64,000 nucleotides of DNA from Bergeyella cardium (lineage in GTDB: Bacteria > Bacteroidota > Bacteroidia > Flavobacteriales > Weeksellaceae), in NCBI RefSeq assembly GCF_003614945.1, contig NZ_QYCZ01000001.1, forward strand, positions 452,001 to 516,000, in the 5' to 3' direction. Each line of letters starts with the position of its first letter. Position 1 is the stretch's first letter. This document shows positions 55,099-63,089 of the stretch, piece after piece. Under the pieces are notes generated by a model. The model was given only the letters and a program-made list of their open reading frames with translations. It was not told the DNA's origin and did not search any database. The position numbers were made by a program, and so were the translations under genes.

Positions 55099-55659
55099 CT
55101 AAATCCTATCCAGTAGGGTTATTTCCTTCTCCCTCCTCTTTCTAAATTCTCTCGGCGAGAGCCCTGTATAATCCTTCATTTGTTTAGAAAGGTGCTGCAC
55201 AGATTTGTACCCGAGCATCGCAGCTATCTGTGTATTGCTGTATTCCTCGTAGGTGAGGAGCTCCTTTGCTTTTTCTAGCCTGTGGCGAATAAAATAATAC
55301 CGTATGCTTATCTTTTCGTTCTCCAAAAAGAGCCGCGCCATATCTCTATATTTCTTATTCGTAACCTCTCGCACGAAATCCGAGATAATAATCCCCTCCT
55401 CTACATCGAGCGAGGCTATTTTCTCCCGTATCGCAGTCTTTATCGCTTCTAGTAGCCTGTCTTTTTCCCGTATAAGTATCTGAAAACCCTCTTTTCTCAG
55501 CTCAAGGTCTAATTCTTTTATCATCTCTTTAGATACGGAGCTTAGAACATAGACTTCCCCCAAAGAAACCCTCCCTACGGAGATGTTTTTCTCCTCAAAA
55601 ATCCGCTTCACGGCTCTAATGCACCTCTCGCAGACCATATTCTTAATATAAACTACCAT
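55099..55659 (-). CDS. AraC family regulator with N-terminal CxxC metal-binding-like segment
   Basis: A 186-residue protein. Residues 1-70 resemble a heavy-metal-associated (HMA-like) ferredoxin fold, with a MVCERC CxxC motif (Cys10, Cys13). Residues about 95-180 are an AraC/XylS helix-turn-helix pair (EKISIRYYFIRHRLEKAKEL, QIAAMLGYKSVQHLSKQMKD, YTGLSPREFRKRR). This fusion is found in Bacteroidota beside copper or heavy-metal efflux genes. Here no metal ATPase or transporter is nearby. It may sense copper or another soft metal. It is divergent from, and separated by about 140 nt from, a 42-bp tandem array. Confidence 0.82.
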   Translation of the reverse strand: MVVYIKNMVCERCIRAVKRIFEEKNISVGRVSLGEVYVLSSVSKEMIKELDLELRKEGFQILIREKDRLLEAIKTAIREKIASLDVEEGIIISDFVREVTNKKYRDMARLFLENEKISIRYYFIRHRLEKAKELLTYEEYSNTQIAAMLGYKSVQHLSKQMKDYTGLSPREFRKRREKEITLLDRI

Positions 55660-55763
55660 ATTTATATGTATTTAGTGTTATTCAGCTTGATATTTTAGGA
55701 GAGATAATGCCTTTCCCCCACATTTTGGAAAAATTCTAAGCCCCTCTCCTCAATTTTATGATA

Positions 55764-55771
55764 CAAATGTA
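55764..55771 (-). promoter_or_regulatory. -7 box of the AraC regulator
   Basis: On the minus strand TACATTTG matches TAnnTTTG. It predicts a leader of about 95-100 nt. Any -33 element would lie within the first, partial unit of the 42-bp array. Confidence 0.5.
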
Positions 55772-55785
55772 TGAAAATTTATTAT

Positions 55786-56061
55786 AAACTTATATCCGTG
55801 GTCAAAATAGTTATACTTGTTTGTTGCCAACTTATATTTTTAGTCAAAATAGTTATACTCGTTTGTTGATAACTTATATTTTTAGTCAAAATAGTTATAC
55901 TCGTTTGTTGCTAACTTATATTTTTGGTCAAAATAGTTATACTCGTTTGTTGCTAACTTATATTTTTGGTCAAAATAGTTATACTCGTTTGTTGCCAACT
56001 TATATTTTTGGTCAAAATAGTTATACTCGTTTGTTGCCAACTTATATTTTTGGTTAATTTA
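55786..56061. repeat. Tandem array of 42-bp units
   Basis: Six units start at 55810, 55852, 55894, 55936, 55978 and 56020 with exact period 42, plus a partial one before 55810. Each contains GTTATACTCGTTTGTTG and TTATATTTTTGGTCAAAATA with a few substitutions. On the plus strand every unit carries TATTTTTG (or TATTTTTA in the two oldest-looking ones), similar to the class -7 box. The period is a multiple of three, so one plus-strand frame is open through the array, encoding a 14-residue repeat, but this is expected of such arrays and no start or flanking gene supports it. Confidence 0.92.
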
Positions 56062-56180
56062 GTTCTATTTTTATATATATTACTATTTTTTGGGGCTTAA
56101 AGTATCAGATTTGAAGATTAAATATCGGGATAAGGGCAAGAAAAATCCCCATCCTGAAAGAGAAAGGGGGAGGGTTGGGA

Positions 56181-57539
56181 TTAATTTCCTGCCAGCATAA
56201 GCCGCACGGAGGCTTGCATATCTATAATGGCAGTGAGCCCGTGCACTCCTACAAGTATCTTCTGCGGCGCGAGAGAAGTAACTCTTCCCGAGAGCTTTAC
56301 CCCTTTGTAATAGTCTTTATTAAAGGCTTGTTCGGTACTTTTTCGGGAGTAGTTTTCGAGCTCGGCAGTAGGGATTCCGTAGTCTTCTTCTATCATTCGT
56401 GTGATTTTGTTTTTGAACAAGAGCGATGCTGCTTTGTGGAGGATGTTTTGGGTTCTCAGCTTGAAGTGGGTCTCTCTCAGCACAATTTTTCTCTTCTGAG
56501 CATCATATACGGGCGTTCCCGTGATGATGCTGACGCCATTTACAGCGCCTTCGGTAGTAGCTTCAAGGACTACCTGACCGTCCTTCCCATATACTTTGAT
56601 GTCTTTTATCTGTACTTTATGCTTCGAATCTCGGAAATCGAACTCCTTCTCATCAAACATCTCCATTGCCATTCTCGTTGCTTCCGAATAGGGGATGCTG
56701 GCAGTGGTTTGCAGGAGGAAGTTGGTCGGGAGCACCTCTGCCTTACTAAAAGCGGGAGCTGCGGTTCTTAGTGCGGAGGCTTTGGGCTTTGCCCCTGTGA
56801 GGGTTTCGGAGAAAATCTCTACTCCTATACTGAAATCAAGGGCGTCTTTGTAGAAAACAAGAGGCGTTACGCTGATTTTTGTTGGACTGATCTTCAGCCA
56901 AGTATGGAAGTCTTCTGAAATGAGGAAGGGCTCGGAGAATAGGTTCCACGCGGAGACTACCATCTCTTGGAAATTGAGTTTTGAGGAGAGTTCCTTGTCC
57001 ATTGTAGCACAGAATTTCTGCTGTTCTGTGCGTAATTTGCTTTCCACAAGAGGGGTGATGGGGATTTTCACCTGCCCGTAATCGAGGACGGGTTTGCTCA
57101 CCCACTTAAAGCCCTTGCTTGTGGTTTGGGTAGAGATGGTCCAGTTGGGATTAAAGTTGATGCTGGTATTAAAGTGCATTACGGTCTCAAAAGTGGTCTC
57201 TTGATAGGTATAAACGCCGAGTGTACCGATGCCTTTTTCTATCCAGATCTTTATCGGGACTTCTATCAGGAAGTTTTGCTTTGCGCCGGAGGTTATTTTT
57301 ATGGGGTTGGTTTTCCATACTTTGATTCTCAGCTGGTCATTATTATTATCCACCCTTGAATCATCTGAGAATATGAGCCCTGTTACTGAGCTGTTTGCAA
57401 TGTTCATAAGTTCGGAGAGCGGAACACGCACGGGCATATTTATCGATGACTTTAATTTTGGGAAATTGTAGTTGATTTCTTGAGAAAATAGCTTCCCGAA
57501 GCTCATTATCCATAGGATTAGGATTAATTTATGGTTCAT
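56181..57539 (-). CDS. DUF4403 family protein
   Basis: A 452-residue exported protein with a signal peptide (ending KLFSQ). It matches DUF4403, a Bacteroidota and proteobacterial family of tandem lipid-binding-like beta-domains. Recognisable are the N-terminal SSINMPVRVPLSELMNIAN segment, GQVKIPITPLVESKL, the TWLKISPTKISVTPL strand pair and the C-terminal GVHGLTAIIDMQASVRLMLA. It has no lipobox Cys. Function unknown; periplasmic or envelope location is likely. The gene has its own -7 box. Confidence 0.83.
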   Translation of the reverse strand: MNHKLILILWIMSFGKLFSQEINYNFPKLKSSINMPVRVPLSELMNIANSSVTGLIFSDDSRVDNNNDQLRIKVWKTNPIKITSGAKQNFLIEVPIKIWIEKGIGTLGVYTYQETTFETVMHFNTSINFNPNWTISTQTTSKGFKWVSKPVLDYGQVKIPITPLVESKLRTEQQKFCATMDKELSSKLNFQEMVVSAWNLFSEPFLISEDFHTWLKISPTKISVTPLVFYKDALDFSIGVEIFSETLTGAKPKASALRTAAPAFSKAEVLPTNFLLQTTASIPYSEATRMAMEMFDEKEFDFRDSKHKVQIKDIKVYGKDGQVVLEATTEGAVNGVSIITGTPVYDAQKRKIVLRETHFKLRTQNILHKAASLLFKNKITRMIEEDYGIPTAELENYSRKSTEQAFNKDYYKGVKLSGRVTSLAPQKILVGVHGLTAIIDMQASVRLMLAGN

Positions 57540-57566
57540 CTTTCTTAGATTTTATGATATTGAGGG

Positions 57567-57574
57567 CAAAGCTA
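57567..57574 (-). promoter_or_regulatory. -7 box of the DUF4403 gene
   Basis: On the minus strand TAGCTTTG matches TAnnTTTG, 28 nt before the ATG. Confidence 0.45.
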
Positions 57575-57603
57575 AGGGAAATGTTGTAAAAGTGAAATAA
57601 AAA

Positions 57604-57632
57604 ATCCACAGCCAAAAAATTCGGCTATGGAT
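57604..57632 (-). terminator. Intrinsic terminator of the superoxide dismutase gene
   Basis: On the minus strand ATCCATAGCC and GGCTGTGGAT form a 10-bp stem with one G-U pair, followed by a T run. It lies 26 nt after the stop codon. Confidence 0.75.
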
Positions 57633-57657
57633 TCCACTCAATTTAAATGAAAAATTA

Positions 57658-58254
57658 CTATTTATTATAAAGATTCTCTACTTTATCCCAATTGATGACA
57701 CTAAAAAATGCCTCAATATAATCTGGTCTTCTGTTCTGATAATTCAGATAATAGGCGTGTTCCCATACATCAAGCCCTAAAATAGGGGTTCCGCTGCATC
57801 CTACCTCTGGCATCAAGGTATTGTCTTGATTCGCCGTGGAGCAAACTATCAGAGAGCTGTCATTTTGCTTACACAACCAAGCCCATCCTGAGCCGAATCT
57901 GGTTTTTGCGGCATTCTCAAAGTCAGTTTTAAACTTCTCAAAGCCTCCGTAAGCCTCAATAGCTTCTTTTACTTTTCCAACAGGCTCTTTACTCCCACCA
58001 GGGGTTAATATTTCCCAAAACAGAGAGTGGTTAAAATGCCCACCACCATTATTTCTTACCGCTGGAATATGAGAACCTTCTCTGCATATTTCCTCTAATG
58101 TAATCCCTTCCAGTTCGGTATCTTTAATAGCTGCATTTAAATTATCTACATAGGCCTTATGATGTTTTGTATGGTGTATTTCCATTGTCTTAGCATCAAT
58201 TGCTGGTTCCAAAGCATCATAATTATAGCTCAAATTTGGTAACTCAAATGGCAT
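57658..58254 (-). CDS. sodB: Superoxide dismutase, Fe/Mn type
   Basis: A 198-residue cytoplasmic enzyme that dismutates superoxide. Metal ligands are His27 (EIHHTKHH), a His in [11 protein letters not shown], and Asp and His in [20 protein letters not shown]. The start is the ATG at 58254; an in-frame ATG at 58287 lies over the promoter, and the N-terminus [17 protein letters not shown] fits the family. Metal preference cannot be told reliably; the Fe type is favoured by the overall look, but cambialistic activity is common in the phylum. Confidence 0.95.
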   Translation of the reverse strand: MPFELPNLSYNYDALEPAIDAKTMEIHHTKHHKAYVDNLNAAIKDTELEGITLEEICREGSHIPAVRNNGGGHFNHSLFWEILTPGGSKEPVGKVKEAIEAYGGFEKFKTDFENAAKTRFGSGWAWLCKQNDSSLIVCSTANQDNTLMPEVGCSGTPILGLDVWEHAYYLNYQNRRPDYIEAFFSVINWDKVENLYNK

Positions 58255-58273
58255 AACTCTATTTTTGATGTTG

Positions 58274-58281
58274 CAAATGTA
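58274..58281 (-). promoter_or_regulatory. -7 box of the superoxide dismutase gene
   Basis: On the minus strand TACATTTG matches TAnnTTTG and lies 20 nt before the ATG at 58254. Confidence 0.5.
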
Positions 58282-58461
58282 AATCATCAGTTTCTATAAA
58301 TCACACTTATTACAATTGTTATTATTTATTGCTGTGATAGATAAAAATGAAAACTATTGTCTTTTTATTGATAATAAGAGACTTGAATATTCTAAAAATA
58401 ATAAAATAATATTATTGTACAAGGATAATATATTATTTTAGTAGAGGCTGTTTTTAGGTTT

Positions 58462-59250
58462 TTAATAGTGTTTTCTGATGATTTTAGCCCCCTTTTGCAA
58501 TGCTTTTTGGTGTAAAGCTTCTACCTCTTGTTCTATTTCCAAAGGAGATTTGCCCAGTGGCTTATAAATAAATGATTTTCTCGAAATACCGATGAGCATT
58601 GGTAAGCCCCCGAAGCCGATATAGCTGAGCTCATCGAGCATTTGATGCTGCTGCTCTATGGTTTTACCGAAACCAAAACCTGGATCGAGGATGATGTCTT
58701 TAATCCCAAACTTTTGTCTTAGTTCGCCAACCTTCTCTGAGAAAAATCGATTAATCTCGAGGATGATATCCCCTGTGATGAGCTTTTCGTGCATTGTTTC
58801 ATAGCTTGGATTAATGTGCATTAAGATGTAAGGAAGCCCCGTTTGTGCCACTGCGGGGAGCATCTCTTCATCAAACTGACCCGCAGAGATGTCGTTGATG
58901 ATATCTATCCCCTCATCATATCCAAACTTGACTACTTTGCCATAAAAAGTGTCGAGTGAAATTAGGATTTGTGGGAATTCCTTTTTCAGCTTTGAGATAA
59001 TGCTCCCCAGCCGGTCTATTTCCTGCTTCGCAGAGAGCTTTTGTGCATTGGGGCGGGTAGATTGTGCGCCTATGTCTATGATTTCGGCTCCCTTAGAAAG
59101 CATTTTCTCTACCTGCTTTATCGCGGCGTATTCATTATTAAACAATCCACCATCTGAAAAGGAATCTGGGGTGATATTGAGAATCCCCATCATCTTAGGA
59201 TGAGATAAATCAATAAGCCTACCCCTGCAATTGATTAAACACTGGTTCAT
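58462..59250 (-). CDS. folP: Dihydropteroate synthase
   Basis: A 262-residue enzyme that joins p-aminobenzoate to the pterin pyrophosphate made by FolK. Motifs are MMGILNITPDSFSDGG, GAEIIDIGAQSTRPNA, NDISAGQ, and the C-terminal DIILDPGFGFGKT with LPMLIGISRKSFI. The Ser-Arg-Lys triad of the sulfonamide-contact loop (SRKSF) is unchanged. It has its own -7 box. folK is about 13 kb away, so the folate genes are not clustered. Confidence 0.95.
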   Translation of the reverse strand: MNQCLINCRGRLIDLSHPKMMGILNITPDSFSDGGLFNNEYAAIKQVEKMLSKGAEIIDIGAQSTRPNAQKLSAKQEIDRLGSIISKLKKEFPQILISLDTFYGKVVKFGYDEGIDIINDISAGQFDEEMLPAVAQTGLPYILMHINPSYETMHEKLITGDIILEINRFFSEKVGELRQKFGIKDIILDPGFGFGKTIEQQHQMLDELSYIGFGGLPMLIGISRKSFIYKPLGKSPLEIEQEVEALHQKALQKGAKIIRKHY

Positions 59251-59275
59251 ATATGTCTTACTTTTTTTCAGAACA

Positions 59276-59283
59276 CAAATATA
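59276..59283 (-). promoter_or_regulatory. -7 box of folP
   Basis: On the minus strand TATATTTG matches TAnnTTTG, 26 nt before the folP ATG. Confidence 0.5.
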
Positions 59284-59452
59284 CGGCTTCCAGCTGATGG
59301 ACTTCCCTACACTATAGCCAGTAAGGTGTTTGTTTTTTTATGATAGATAATTATTGTCCAACGAACACTCCGATTATATTGGACTGTCCTTAGCGGGTTG
59401 GTATGAGAGATTAGAATAAAATTCCTACTTTTACAAGGCTAAAAAGTATAAA

Positions 59453-60787
59453 ATGAAAACACTGATAAAGAATGCTAAAATCGTTAATGAGAATCAAATT
59501 TTTCAGTCAGATGTACTTATTGAAAATGATTTCATCGCTAAAATTTCTGAACATATCTCCGAAAAAGGAGTGGATAAGATCATCAATGCAGAAGGGAAAT
59601 ACCTTCTGCCTGGGATAATTGATGATCAGGTGCATTTCCGAGAGCCTGGGCTTACCTACAAAGGCGATATAGAGAGCGAGAGCCGTGCTGCCATAGCAGG
59701 AGGAGTAACCACTTTCATAGACCAGCCCAATACAGTGCCCAATGCCGTAACTCAGGAGCTTTTACAACTGAAATACGATATCGCTGCTGAAAAATCCTTT
59801 GCCAACTATGGTTTTATGATGGGTGGTACAAATGACAATCTGGATGAAGTCCTCAAAACCAATCCGAGGAATGTGCCTGGAATAAAGCTATTTCTCGGCT
59901 CTTCCACAGGAAATATGTTAGTAGATAATCCAGAGACGCTGGAAAATATATTTCGCAAGACAAAGATGCTCATTGCGGTTCATTGTGAGGACGAAGCTAC
60001 TATACGAAATAATACTCATACCTATAAAGAACAGTACGGAGATGATATTCCTGTAAAGTTTCATCACCTTATCCGCAGTGAGGAAGCCTGCTGGATTTCC
60101 TCATCAAAAGCAGTAGAACTCGCAAAGAAAACAGGAGCAAGACTTCATATATTTCACCTTTCCACAGCGAGAGAAACCTCTCTTTTCAGAAATGATATTC
60201 CCCTAAAAGATAAAAAGATTACCGCAGAGGTTTGTGTGCACCATCTTACCTTTACTAATGAGGATTATGAGACTAAGGGTAGCCTTATCAAATGGAACCC
60301 TGCAGTAAAAACTCAAAAAGATAAAGACGGGCTCTGGAAAGCCTTATTGGATGATAGAATAGATGTAATCGCTACCGACCATGCTCCACATACCTGGGAA
60401 GAGAAGCAAAAACCCTACACTCAATGTCCATCAGGGGCACCATTGGTGGGTCATTCTCTTTTAGTAATGCTGGAAAATTATCATACAGGAAAAATCTCCT
60501 TAGAGAAAATTGTAGAAAAAATGGCACATAACCCCGCTATAATTTTTAAAATTGAAAAAAGAGGCTTTATCAGGGAAGGGTATAAGGCTGATTTAGTGCT
60601 TGTGGATTTTAATGAAAAATGGGTAGTGAGCAAAGAAAATCTCTTGTATAAATGTGGCTGGTCTCCATTAGAAGGTATGGAACTAAGTTCCAAAGTAACT
60701 CATACTTTTGTAAATGGACATCTTGCTTATGAAAATGGACTTATCTCTCAAGAGAAAAAAGGCGAAAGGCTTTTATTTGAGAATTAG
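59453..60787 (+). CDS. pyrC: Dihydroorotase (class I-like)
   Basis: A 444-residue member of the cyclic amidohydrolase family. Dihydroorotase closes carbamoyl-aspartate to dihydroorotate in pyrimidine synthesis. The metal-site strand reads IIDDQVHFREPG, with Gln59 where the first His of the usual HxH pair is expected and His61 kept. Further ligands or contacts are seen in IAVHCEDEA, HIFHLSTARE and ATDHAPHTWEEK. The substitution is known in some Bacteroidota forms, so activity may be retained. Allantoinase is an alternative assignment. A weak TACTTTTA -7-like box is 20 nt upstream. Confidence 0.85.
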   Translation: MKTLIKNAKIVNENQIFQSDVLIENDFIAKISEHISEKGVDKIINAEGKYLLPGIIDDQVHFREPGLTYKGDIESESRAAIAGGVTTFIDQPNTVPNAVTQELLQLKYDIAAEKSFANYGFMMGGTNDNLDEVLKTNPRNVPGIKLFLGSSTGNMLVDNPETLENIFRKTKMLIAVHCEDEATIRNNTHTYKEQYGDDIPVKFHHLIRSEEACWISSSKAVELAKKTGARLHIFHLSTARETSLFRNDIPLKDKKITAEVCVHHLTFTNEDYETKGSLIKWNPAVKTQKDKDGLWKALLDDRIDVIATDHAPHTWEEKQKPYTQCPSGAPLVGHSLLVMLENYHTGKISLEKIVEKMAHNPAIIFKIEKRGFIREGYKADLVLVDFNEKWVVSKENLLYKCGWSPLEGMELSSKVTHTFVNGHLAYENGLISQEKKGERLLFEN

Positions 60788-60814
60788 CCCTATACATAAT
60801 AACTAAATAAAACA

Positions 60815-60844
60815 AAACCCTCTCTTAATTTTAAGAGAGGGTTT
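60815..60844. terminator. Bidirectional terminator between dihydroorotase and outer-membrane genes
   Basis: AAACCCTCTCTTAA and TTAAGAGAGGGTTT form a 14-bp stem with a TT loop between two converging genes. Confidence 0.85.
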
Positions 60845-60884
60845 CTTGTATTAAAATTATTTATTAACTCTTTTCCTAATTTAA

Positions 60885-61589
60885 TTAGAAAGCATAACCT
60901 AATCTAATACCTGCAACTACAGAAGGAGTAATTCCGAAAGAGCTACCACCTTTAGTAGAAGATTCTGTATTAGTAGTAACACCACCTACAGTTGCAGAAG
61001 ATGAAGTTTTAGTCTCTCCTCTAGATCCAAACTTCACAGCAAGACCTCCTTCTACACCAAGGTAAACTCTCTTAGCAAAATAGTAATCTGCACCAAATAC
61101 ACCTCTTACACCAAAGTTGAAAGCATTAGGACCTTTAACTTCGTTTTTACTTTTATCAGTATTAGTAAGGGAGTTAACTTCAGTAGTAACTTTTTGGCTA
61201 TTAAAACCTACCAAGATATCACCACCTACATAGGTATCTAATCTATCAGTACCTGTAAAGTGTCTTTCAACACCAAGACCTAATTCTAAACCTAAATTAG
61301 ATTTTGTTTGCTTGTTATCAGAAACATTAGGTACACTTGCAGATTTATCAGTAGTGCTTGTGCTATTTACATTCAAGATTCCTCTGTAAGCCCATTGTTC
61401 TGAGTTAAAGTATCTTGCTTTAAATACTGCACCTGCATCTAAACCTGCTGCTGGAAGGGATACTGCTGTATTACCCAAACCACCAGAAAGACCGAAATCT
61501 ACAGTTACATCACCTGCACCAGCTTTGTACTCCTGAGCATTTACTGCTGCGAAAAGTGCTAACGCACCCGTTAAAAATAACTTTTTCAT
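60885..61589 (-). CDS. Small outer-membrane beta-barrel protein
   Basis: A 234-residue protein with signal peptide MKKLFLTGALALFAAVNAQ and a predicted 8-12 strand barrel. Loops are rich in Ser, Thr and Gly (GETKTSSSATVGGVTTNTES), and it ends in GIRLGYAF with a C-terminal Phe, the outer-membrane insertion signal. The gene is more AT-rich, with lower complexity, than its neighbours. Its signal peptide is almost identical to that of the next upstream gene, so the two arose by duplication or share the exported front. Function unknown; porin-like family. Confidence 0.82.
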   Translation of the reverse strand: MKKLFLTGALALFAAVNAQEYKAGAGDVTVDFGLSGGLGNTAVSLPAAGLDAGAVFKARYFNSEQWAYRGILNVNSTSTTDKSASVPNVSDNKQTKSNLGLELGLGVERHFTGTDRLDTYVGGDILVGFNSQKVTTEVNSLTNTDKSKNEVKGPNAFNFGVRGVFGADYYFAKRVYLGVEGGLAVKFGSRGETKTSSSATVGGVTTNTESSTKGGSSFGITPSVVAGIRLGYAF

Positions 61590-61628
61590 TGTTTTAAAAA
61601 ATTTTATTTACTGTTAAATTTTACTTTA

Positions 61629-62132
61629 TTAAAAATGGATAGCAAAACCAAGGTTTCCACTAAATACTCCTTTTTGGCCTTCTTTGAAACCGATATCATA
61701 TCTGATACCTGGTTCTAAAGATACATTTGGTGCTACAAACCAAGCATAACCTCCTTGTAAGCCTACTGCATTAGCACTATTACCATCTGAAGAAGCTCCA
61801 TTAAAGTCTACTTGTAATGGGATTTGCCCGATAACATAATACTTAAGACCAAGTTTGTAATTGAAGGTATTTTGAGAGTTTCCCTCAGAAGTATACCCTA
61901 AGCCAGCTTTAATCGCTAAGTTTTCGATTACAAAATAACCAGCTTCTGCACCAATCCTAAATGCTGTATTGCCATTTGAACTTTTTAATGCAACTCCTGT
62001 TTGTGCTGGACTAAACTGACCGAAACCAGTATTAGCTTCTACAACCCAGCTACCTTCTGATAATGCTTTTTGAGCATTTACGCTCATCATTCCGAAAAGT
62101 GCCAAAGCACCTGTTAAAAATAATTTTTTCAT
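61629..62132 (-). CDS. Small outer-membrane beta-barrel protein, paralog
   Basis: A 167-residue protein with signal peptide MKKLFLTGALALFGMMSVNA and an eight-strand-like barrel, ending in NLGFAIHF with a terminal Phe. Loops such as SSNGNTAFRIGAEAGYFVIE and ASSDGNSANAVGLQGGYAW alternate with strands typical of OmpX/OmpW-like proteins. It is upstream of the 234-residue paralog, separated by 39 nt; cotranscription is likely. Function unknown. Confidence 0.83.
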   Translation of the reverse strand: MKKLFLTGALALFGMMSVNAQKALSEGSWVVEANTGFGQFSPAQTGVALKSSNGNTAFRIGAEAGYFVIENLAIKAGLGYTSEGNSQNTFNYKLGLKYYVIGQIPLQVDFNGASSDGNSANAVGLQGGYAWFVAPNVSLEPGIRYDIGFKEGQKGVFSGNLGFAIHF

Positions 62133-62167
62133 TGTTTAGAATTTTAATTTTCTTATTAAAAGTAGAG

Positions 62168-62175
62168 CAAATATA
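62168..62175 (-). promoter_or_regulatory. -7 box of the outer-membrane protein pair
   Basis: On the minus strand TATATTTG matches TAnnTTTG and lies 35 nt before the ATG at 62132. Confidence 0.5.
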
Positions 62176-62452
62176 AACTTTTTTTATATATTACTAAAAG
62201 ATTTTTTTTCTACATATGTAATAAATAATAAAACAAATTAAACAATAATAATGCCAAAATAATATTTTAATACATATATTTAAAAATATCAAGATTTTAA
62301 ATAGGAAAAAAATAATTATAAAGTATTAACAGATTAGGAATTATGATTTTTATCATAAATATGATTTTTTGATAAACTAAAGGTCTATTATAATGGTTAA
62401 AAGAATTTCCATAATATTGAAGTTTTGGTTATTTTTACCGAAATTTAAAATT

Positions 62453-62890
62453 ATGAAAAAGCTGGTATTAGGACTTGTATTATTGGTAAGCATAGGATGT
62501 AAAAAAGAAATTAGAACCGAAAGTTCTCCATTGATAGATTCATTGGAAATGAATGATACAATACAATTGGATAGCATAGAACTAAATGGAAGTGAAGGAA
62601 AAACAATCTTCAGCCAAGGCGGAAAAACAATTATAGTTTTTGATACAAAAGCAAATACAGGAATAATAAATATTAATGGTAAAAAAATTCTACTGGATGA
62701 GTTAGTATTTACAGAAAATAATTATGAAATCAGTGGACAAAATATTAAAATAACTGCAGAGGATGGAGATTTCAAAGAATCTGAAAATAATTGTAATGAG
62801 GGGATTTTTAAGTGTGTATATATTGAATTTGAAGGCAAACTAAGTCTCCTTGAAAATATAAAAGTAAAAGACTGTAGAGATTATAACTAA
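62453..62890 (+). CDS. Hypothetical lipoprotein
   Basis: A 145-residue lipoprotein with lipobox SIGC (Cys16). The mature part is acidic, mostly beta-predicted, with a C-terminal Cys-containing region (NNCNEGIFKCVYIEF, VKDCRDYN). No domain was recognised. The ATG at 62453 was chosen, because the longer frame from 62393 would put a second hydrophobic stretch ahead of the signal peptide. It sits in an AT-rich stretch between an outer-membrane pair and prfB. The 62133-62452 gap upstream has very AT-rich DNA with only the -7 box noted. Confidence 0.65.
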   Translation: MKKLVLGLVLLVSIGCKKEIRTESSPLIDSLEMNDTIQLDSIELNGSEGKTIFSQGGKTIIVFDTKANTGIININGKKILLDELVFTENNYEISGQNIKITAEDGDFKESENNCNEGIFKCVYIEFEGKLSLLENIKVKDCRDYN

Positions 62891-63089
62891 AAGTTTTTAA
62901 AAAAATTCTACTATCGTTTTTGACTTTGAGTAGCTTTTTTCTTTTTCTCTTGAATCTTGCCAAAGAACTTTTCTTACTTTATATCCCTAACAGCTTTAAT
63001 CTTATTTGATACTTGACATTTGGTGCAGTTTATTTAGCTAAACCACAAAAATAGATGAAGTTAGTAATGCCTTATATTGTTTTAAGGTT

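Noticed and set aside
55821-56057. A plus-strand protein made of 14-residue repeats
   Set aside because: The frame is an automatic result of a 42-bp period without stops, starts at TTG and has no unique flanking sequence.
62890-63089. Possible small RNA in the 200-nt spacer before prfB
   Set aside because: No promoter with both boxes, no hairpin with T run and no known RNA motif was found.
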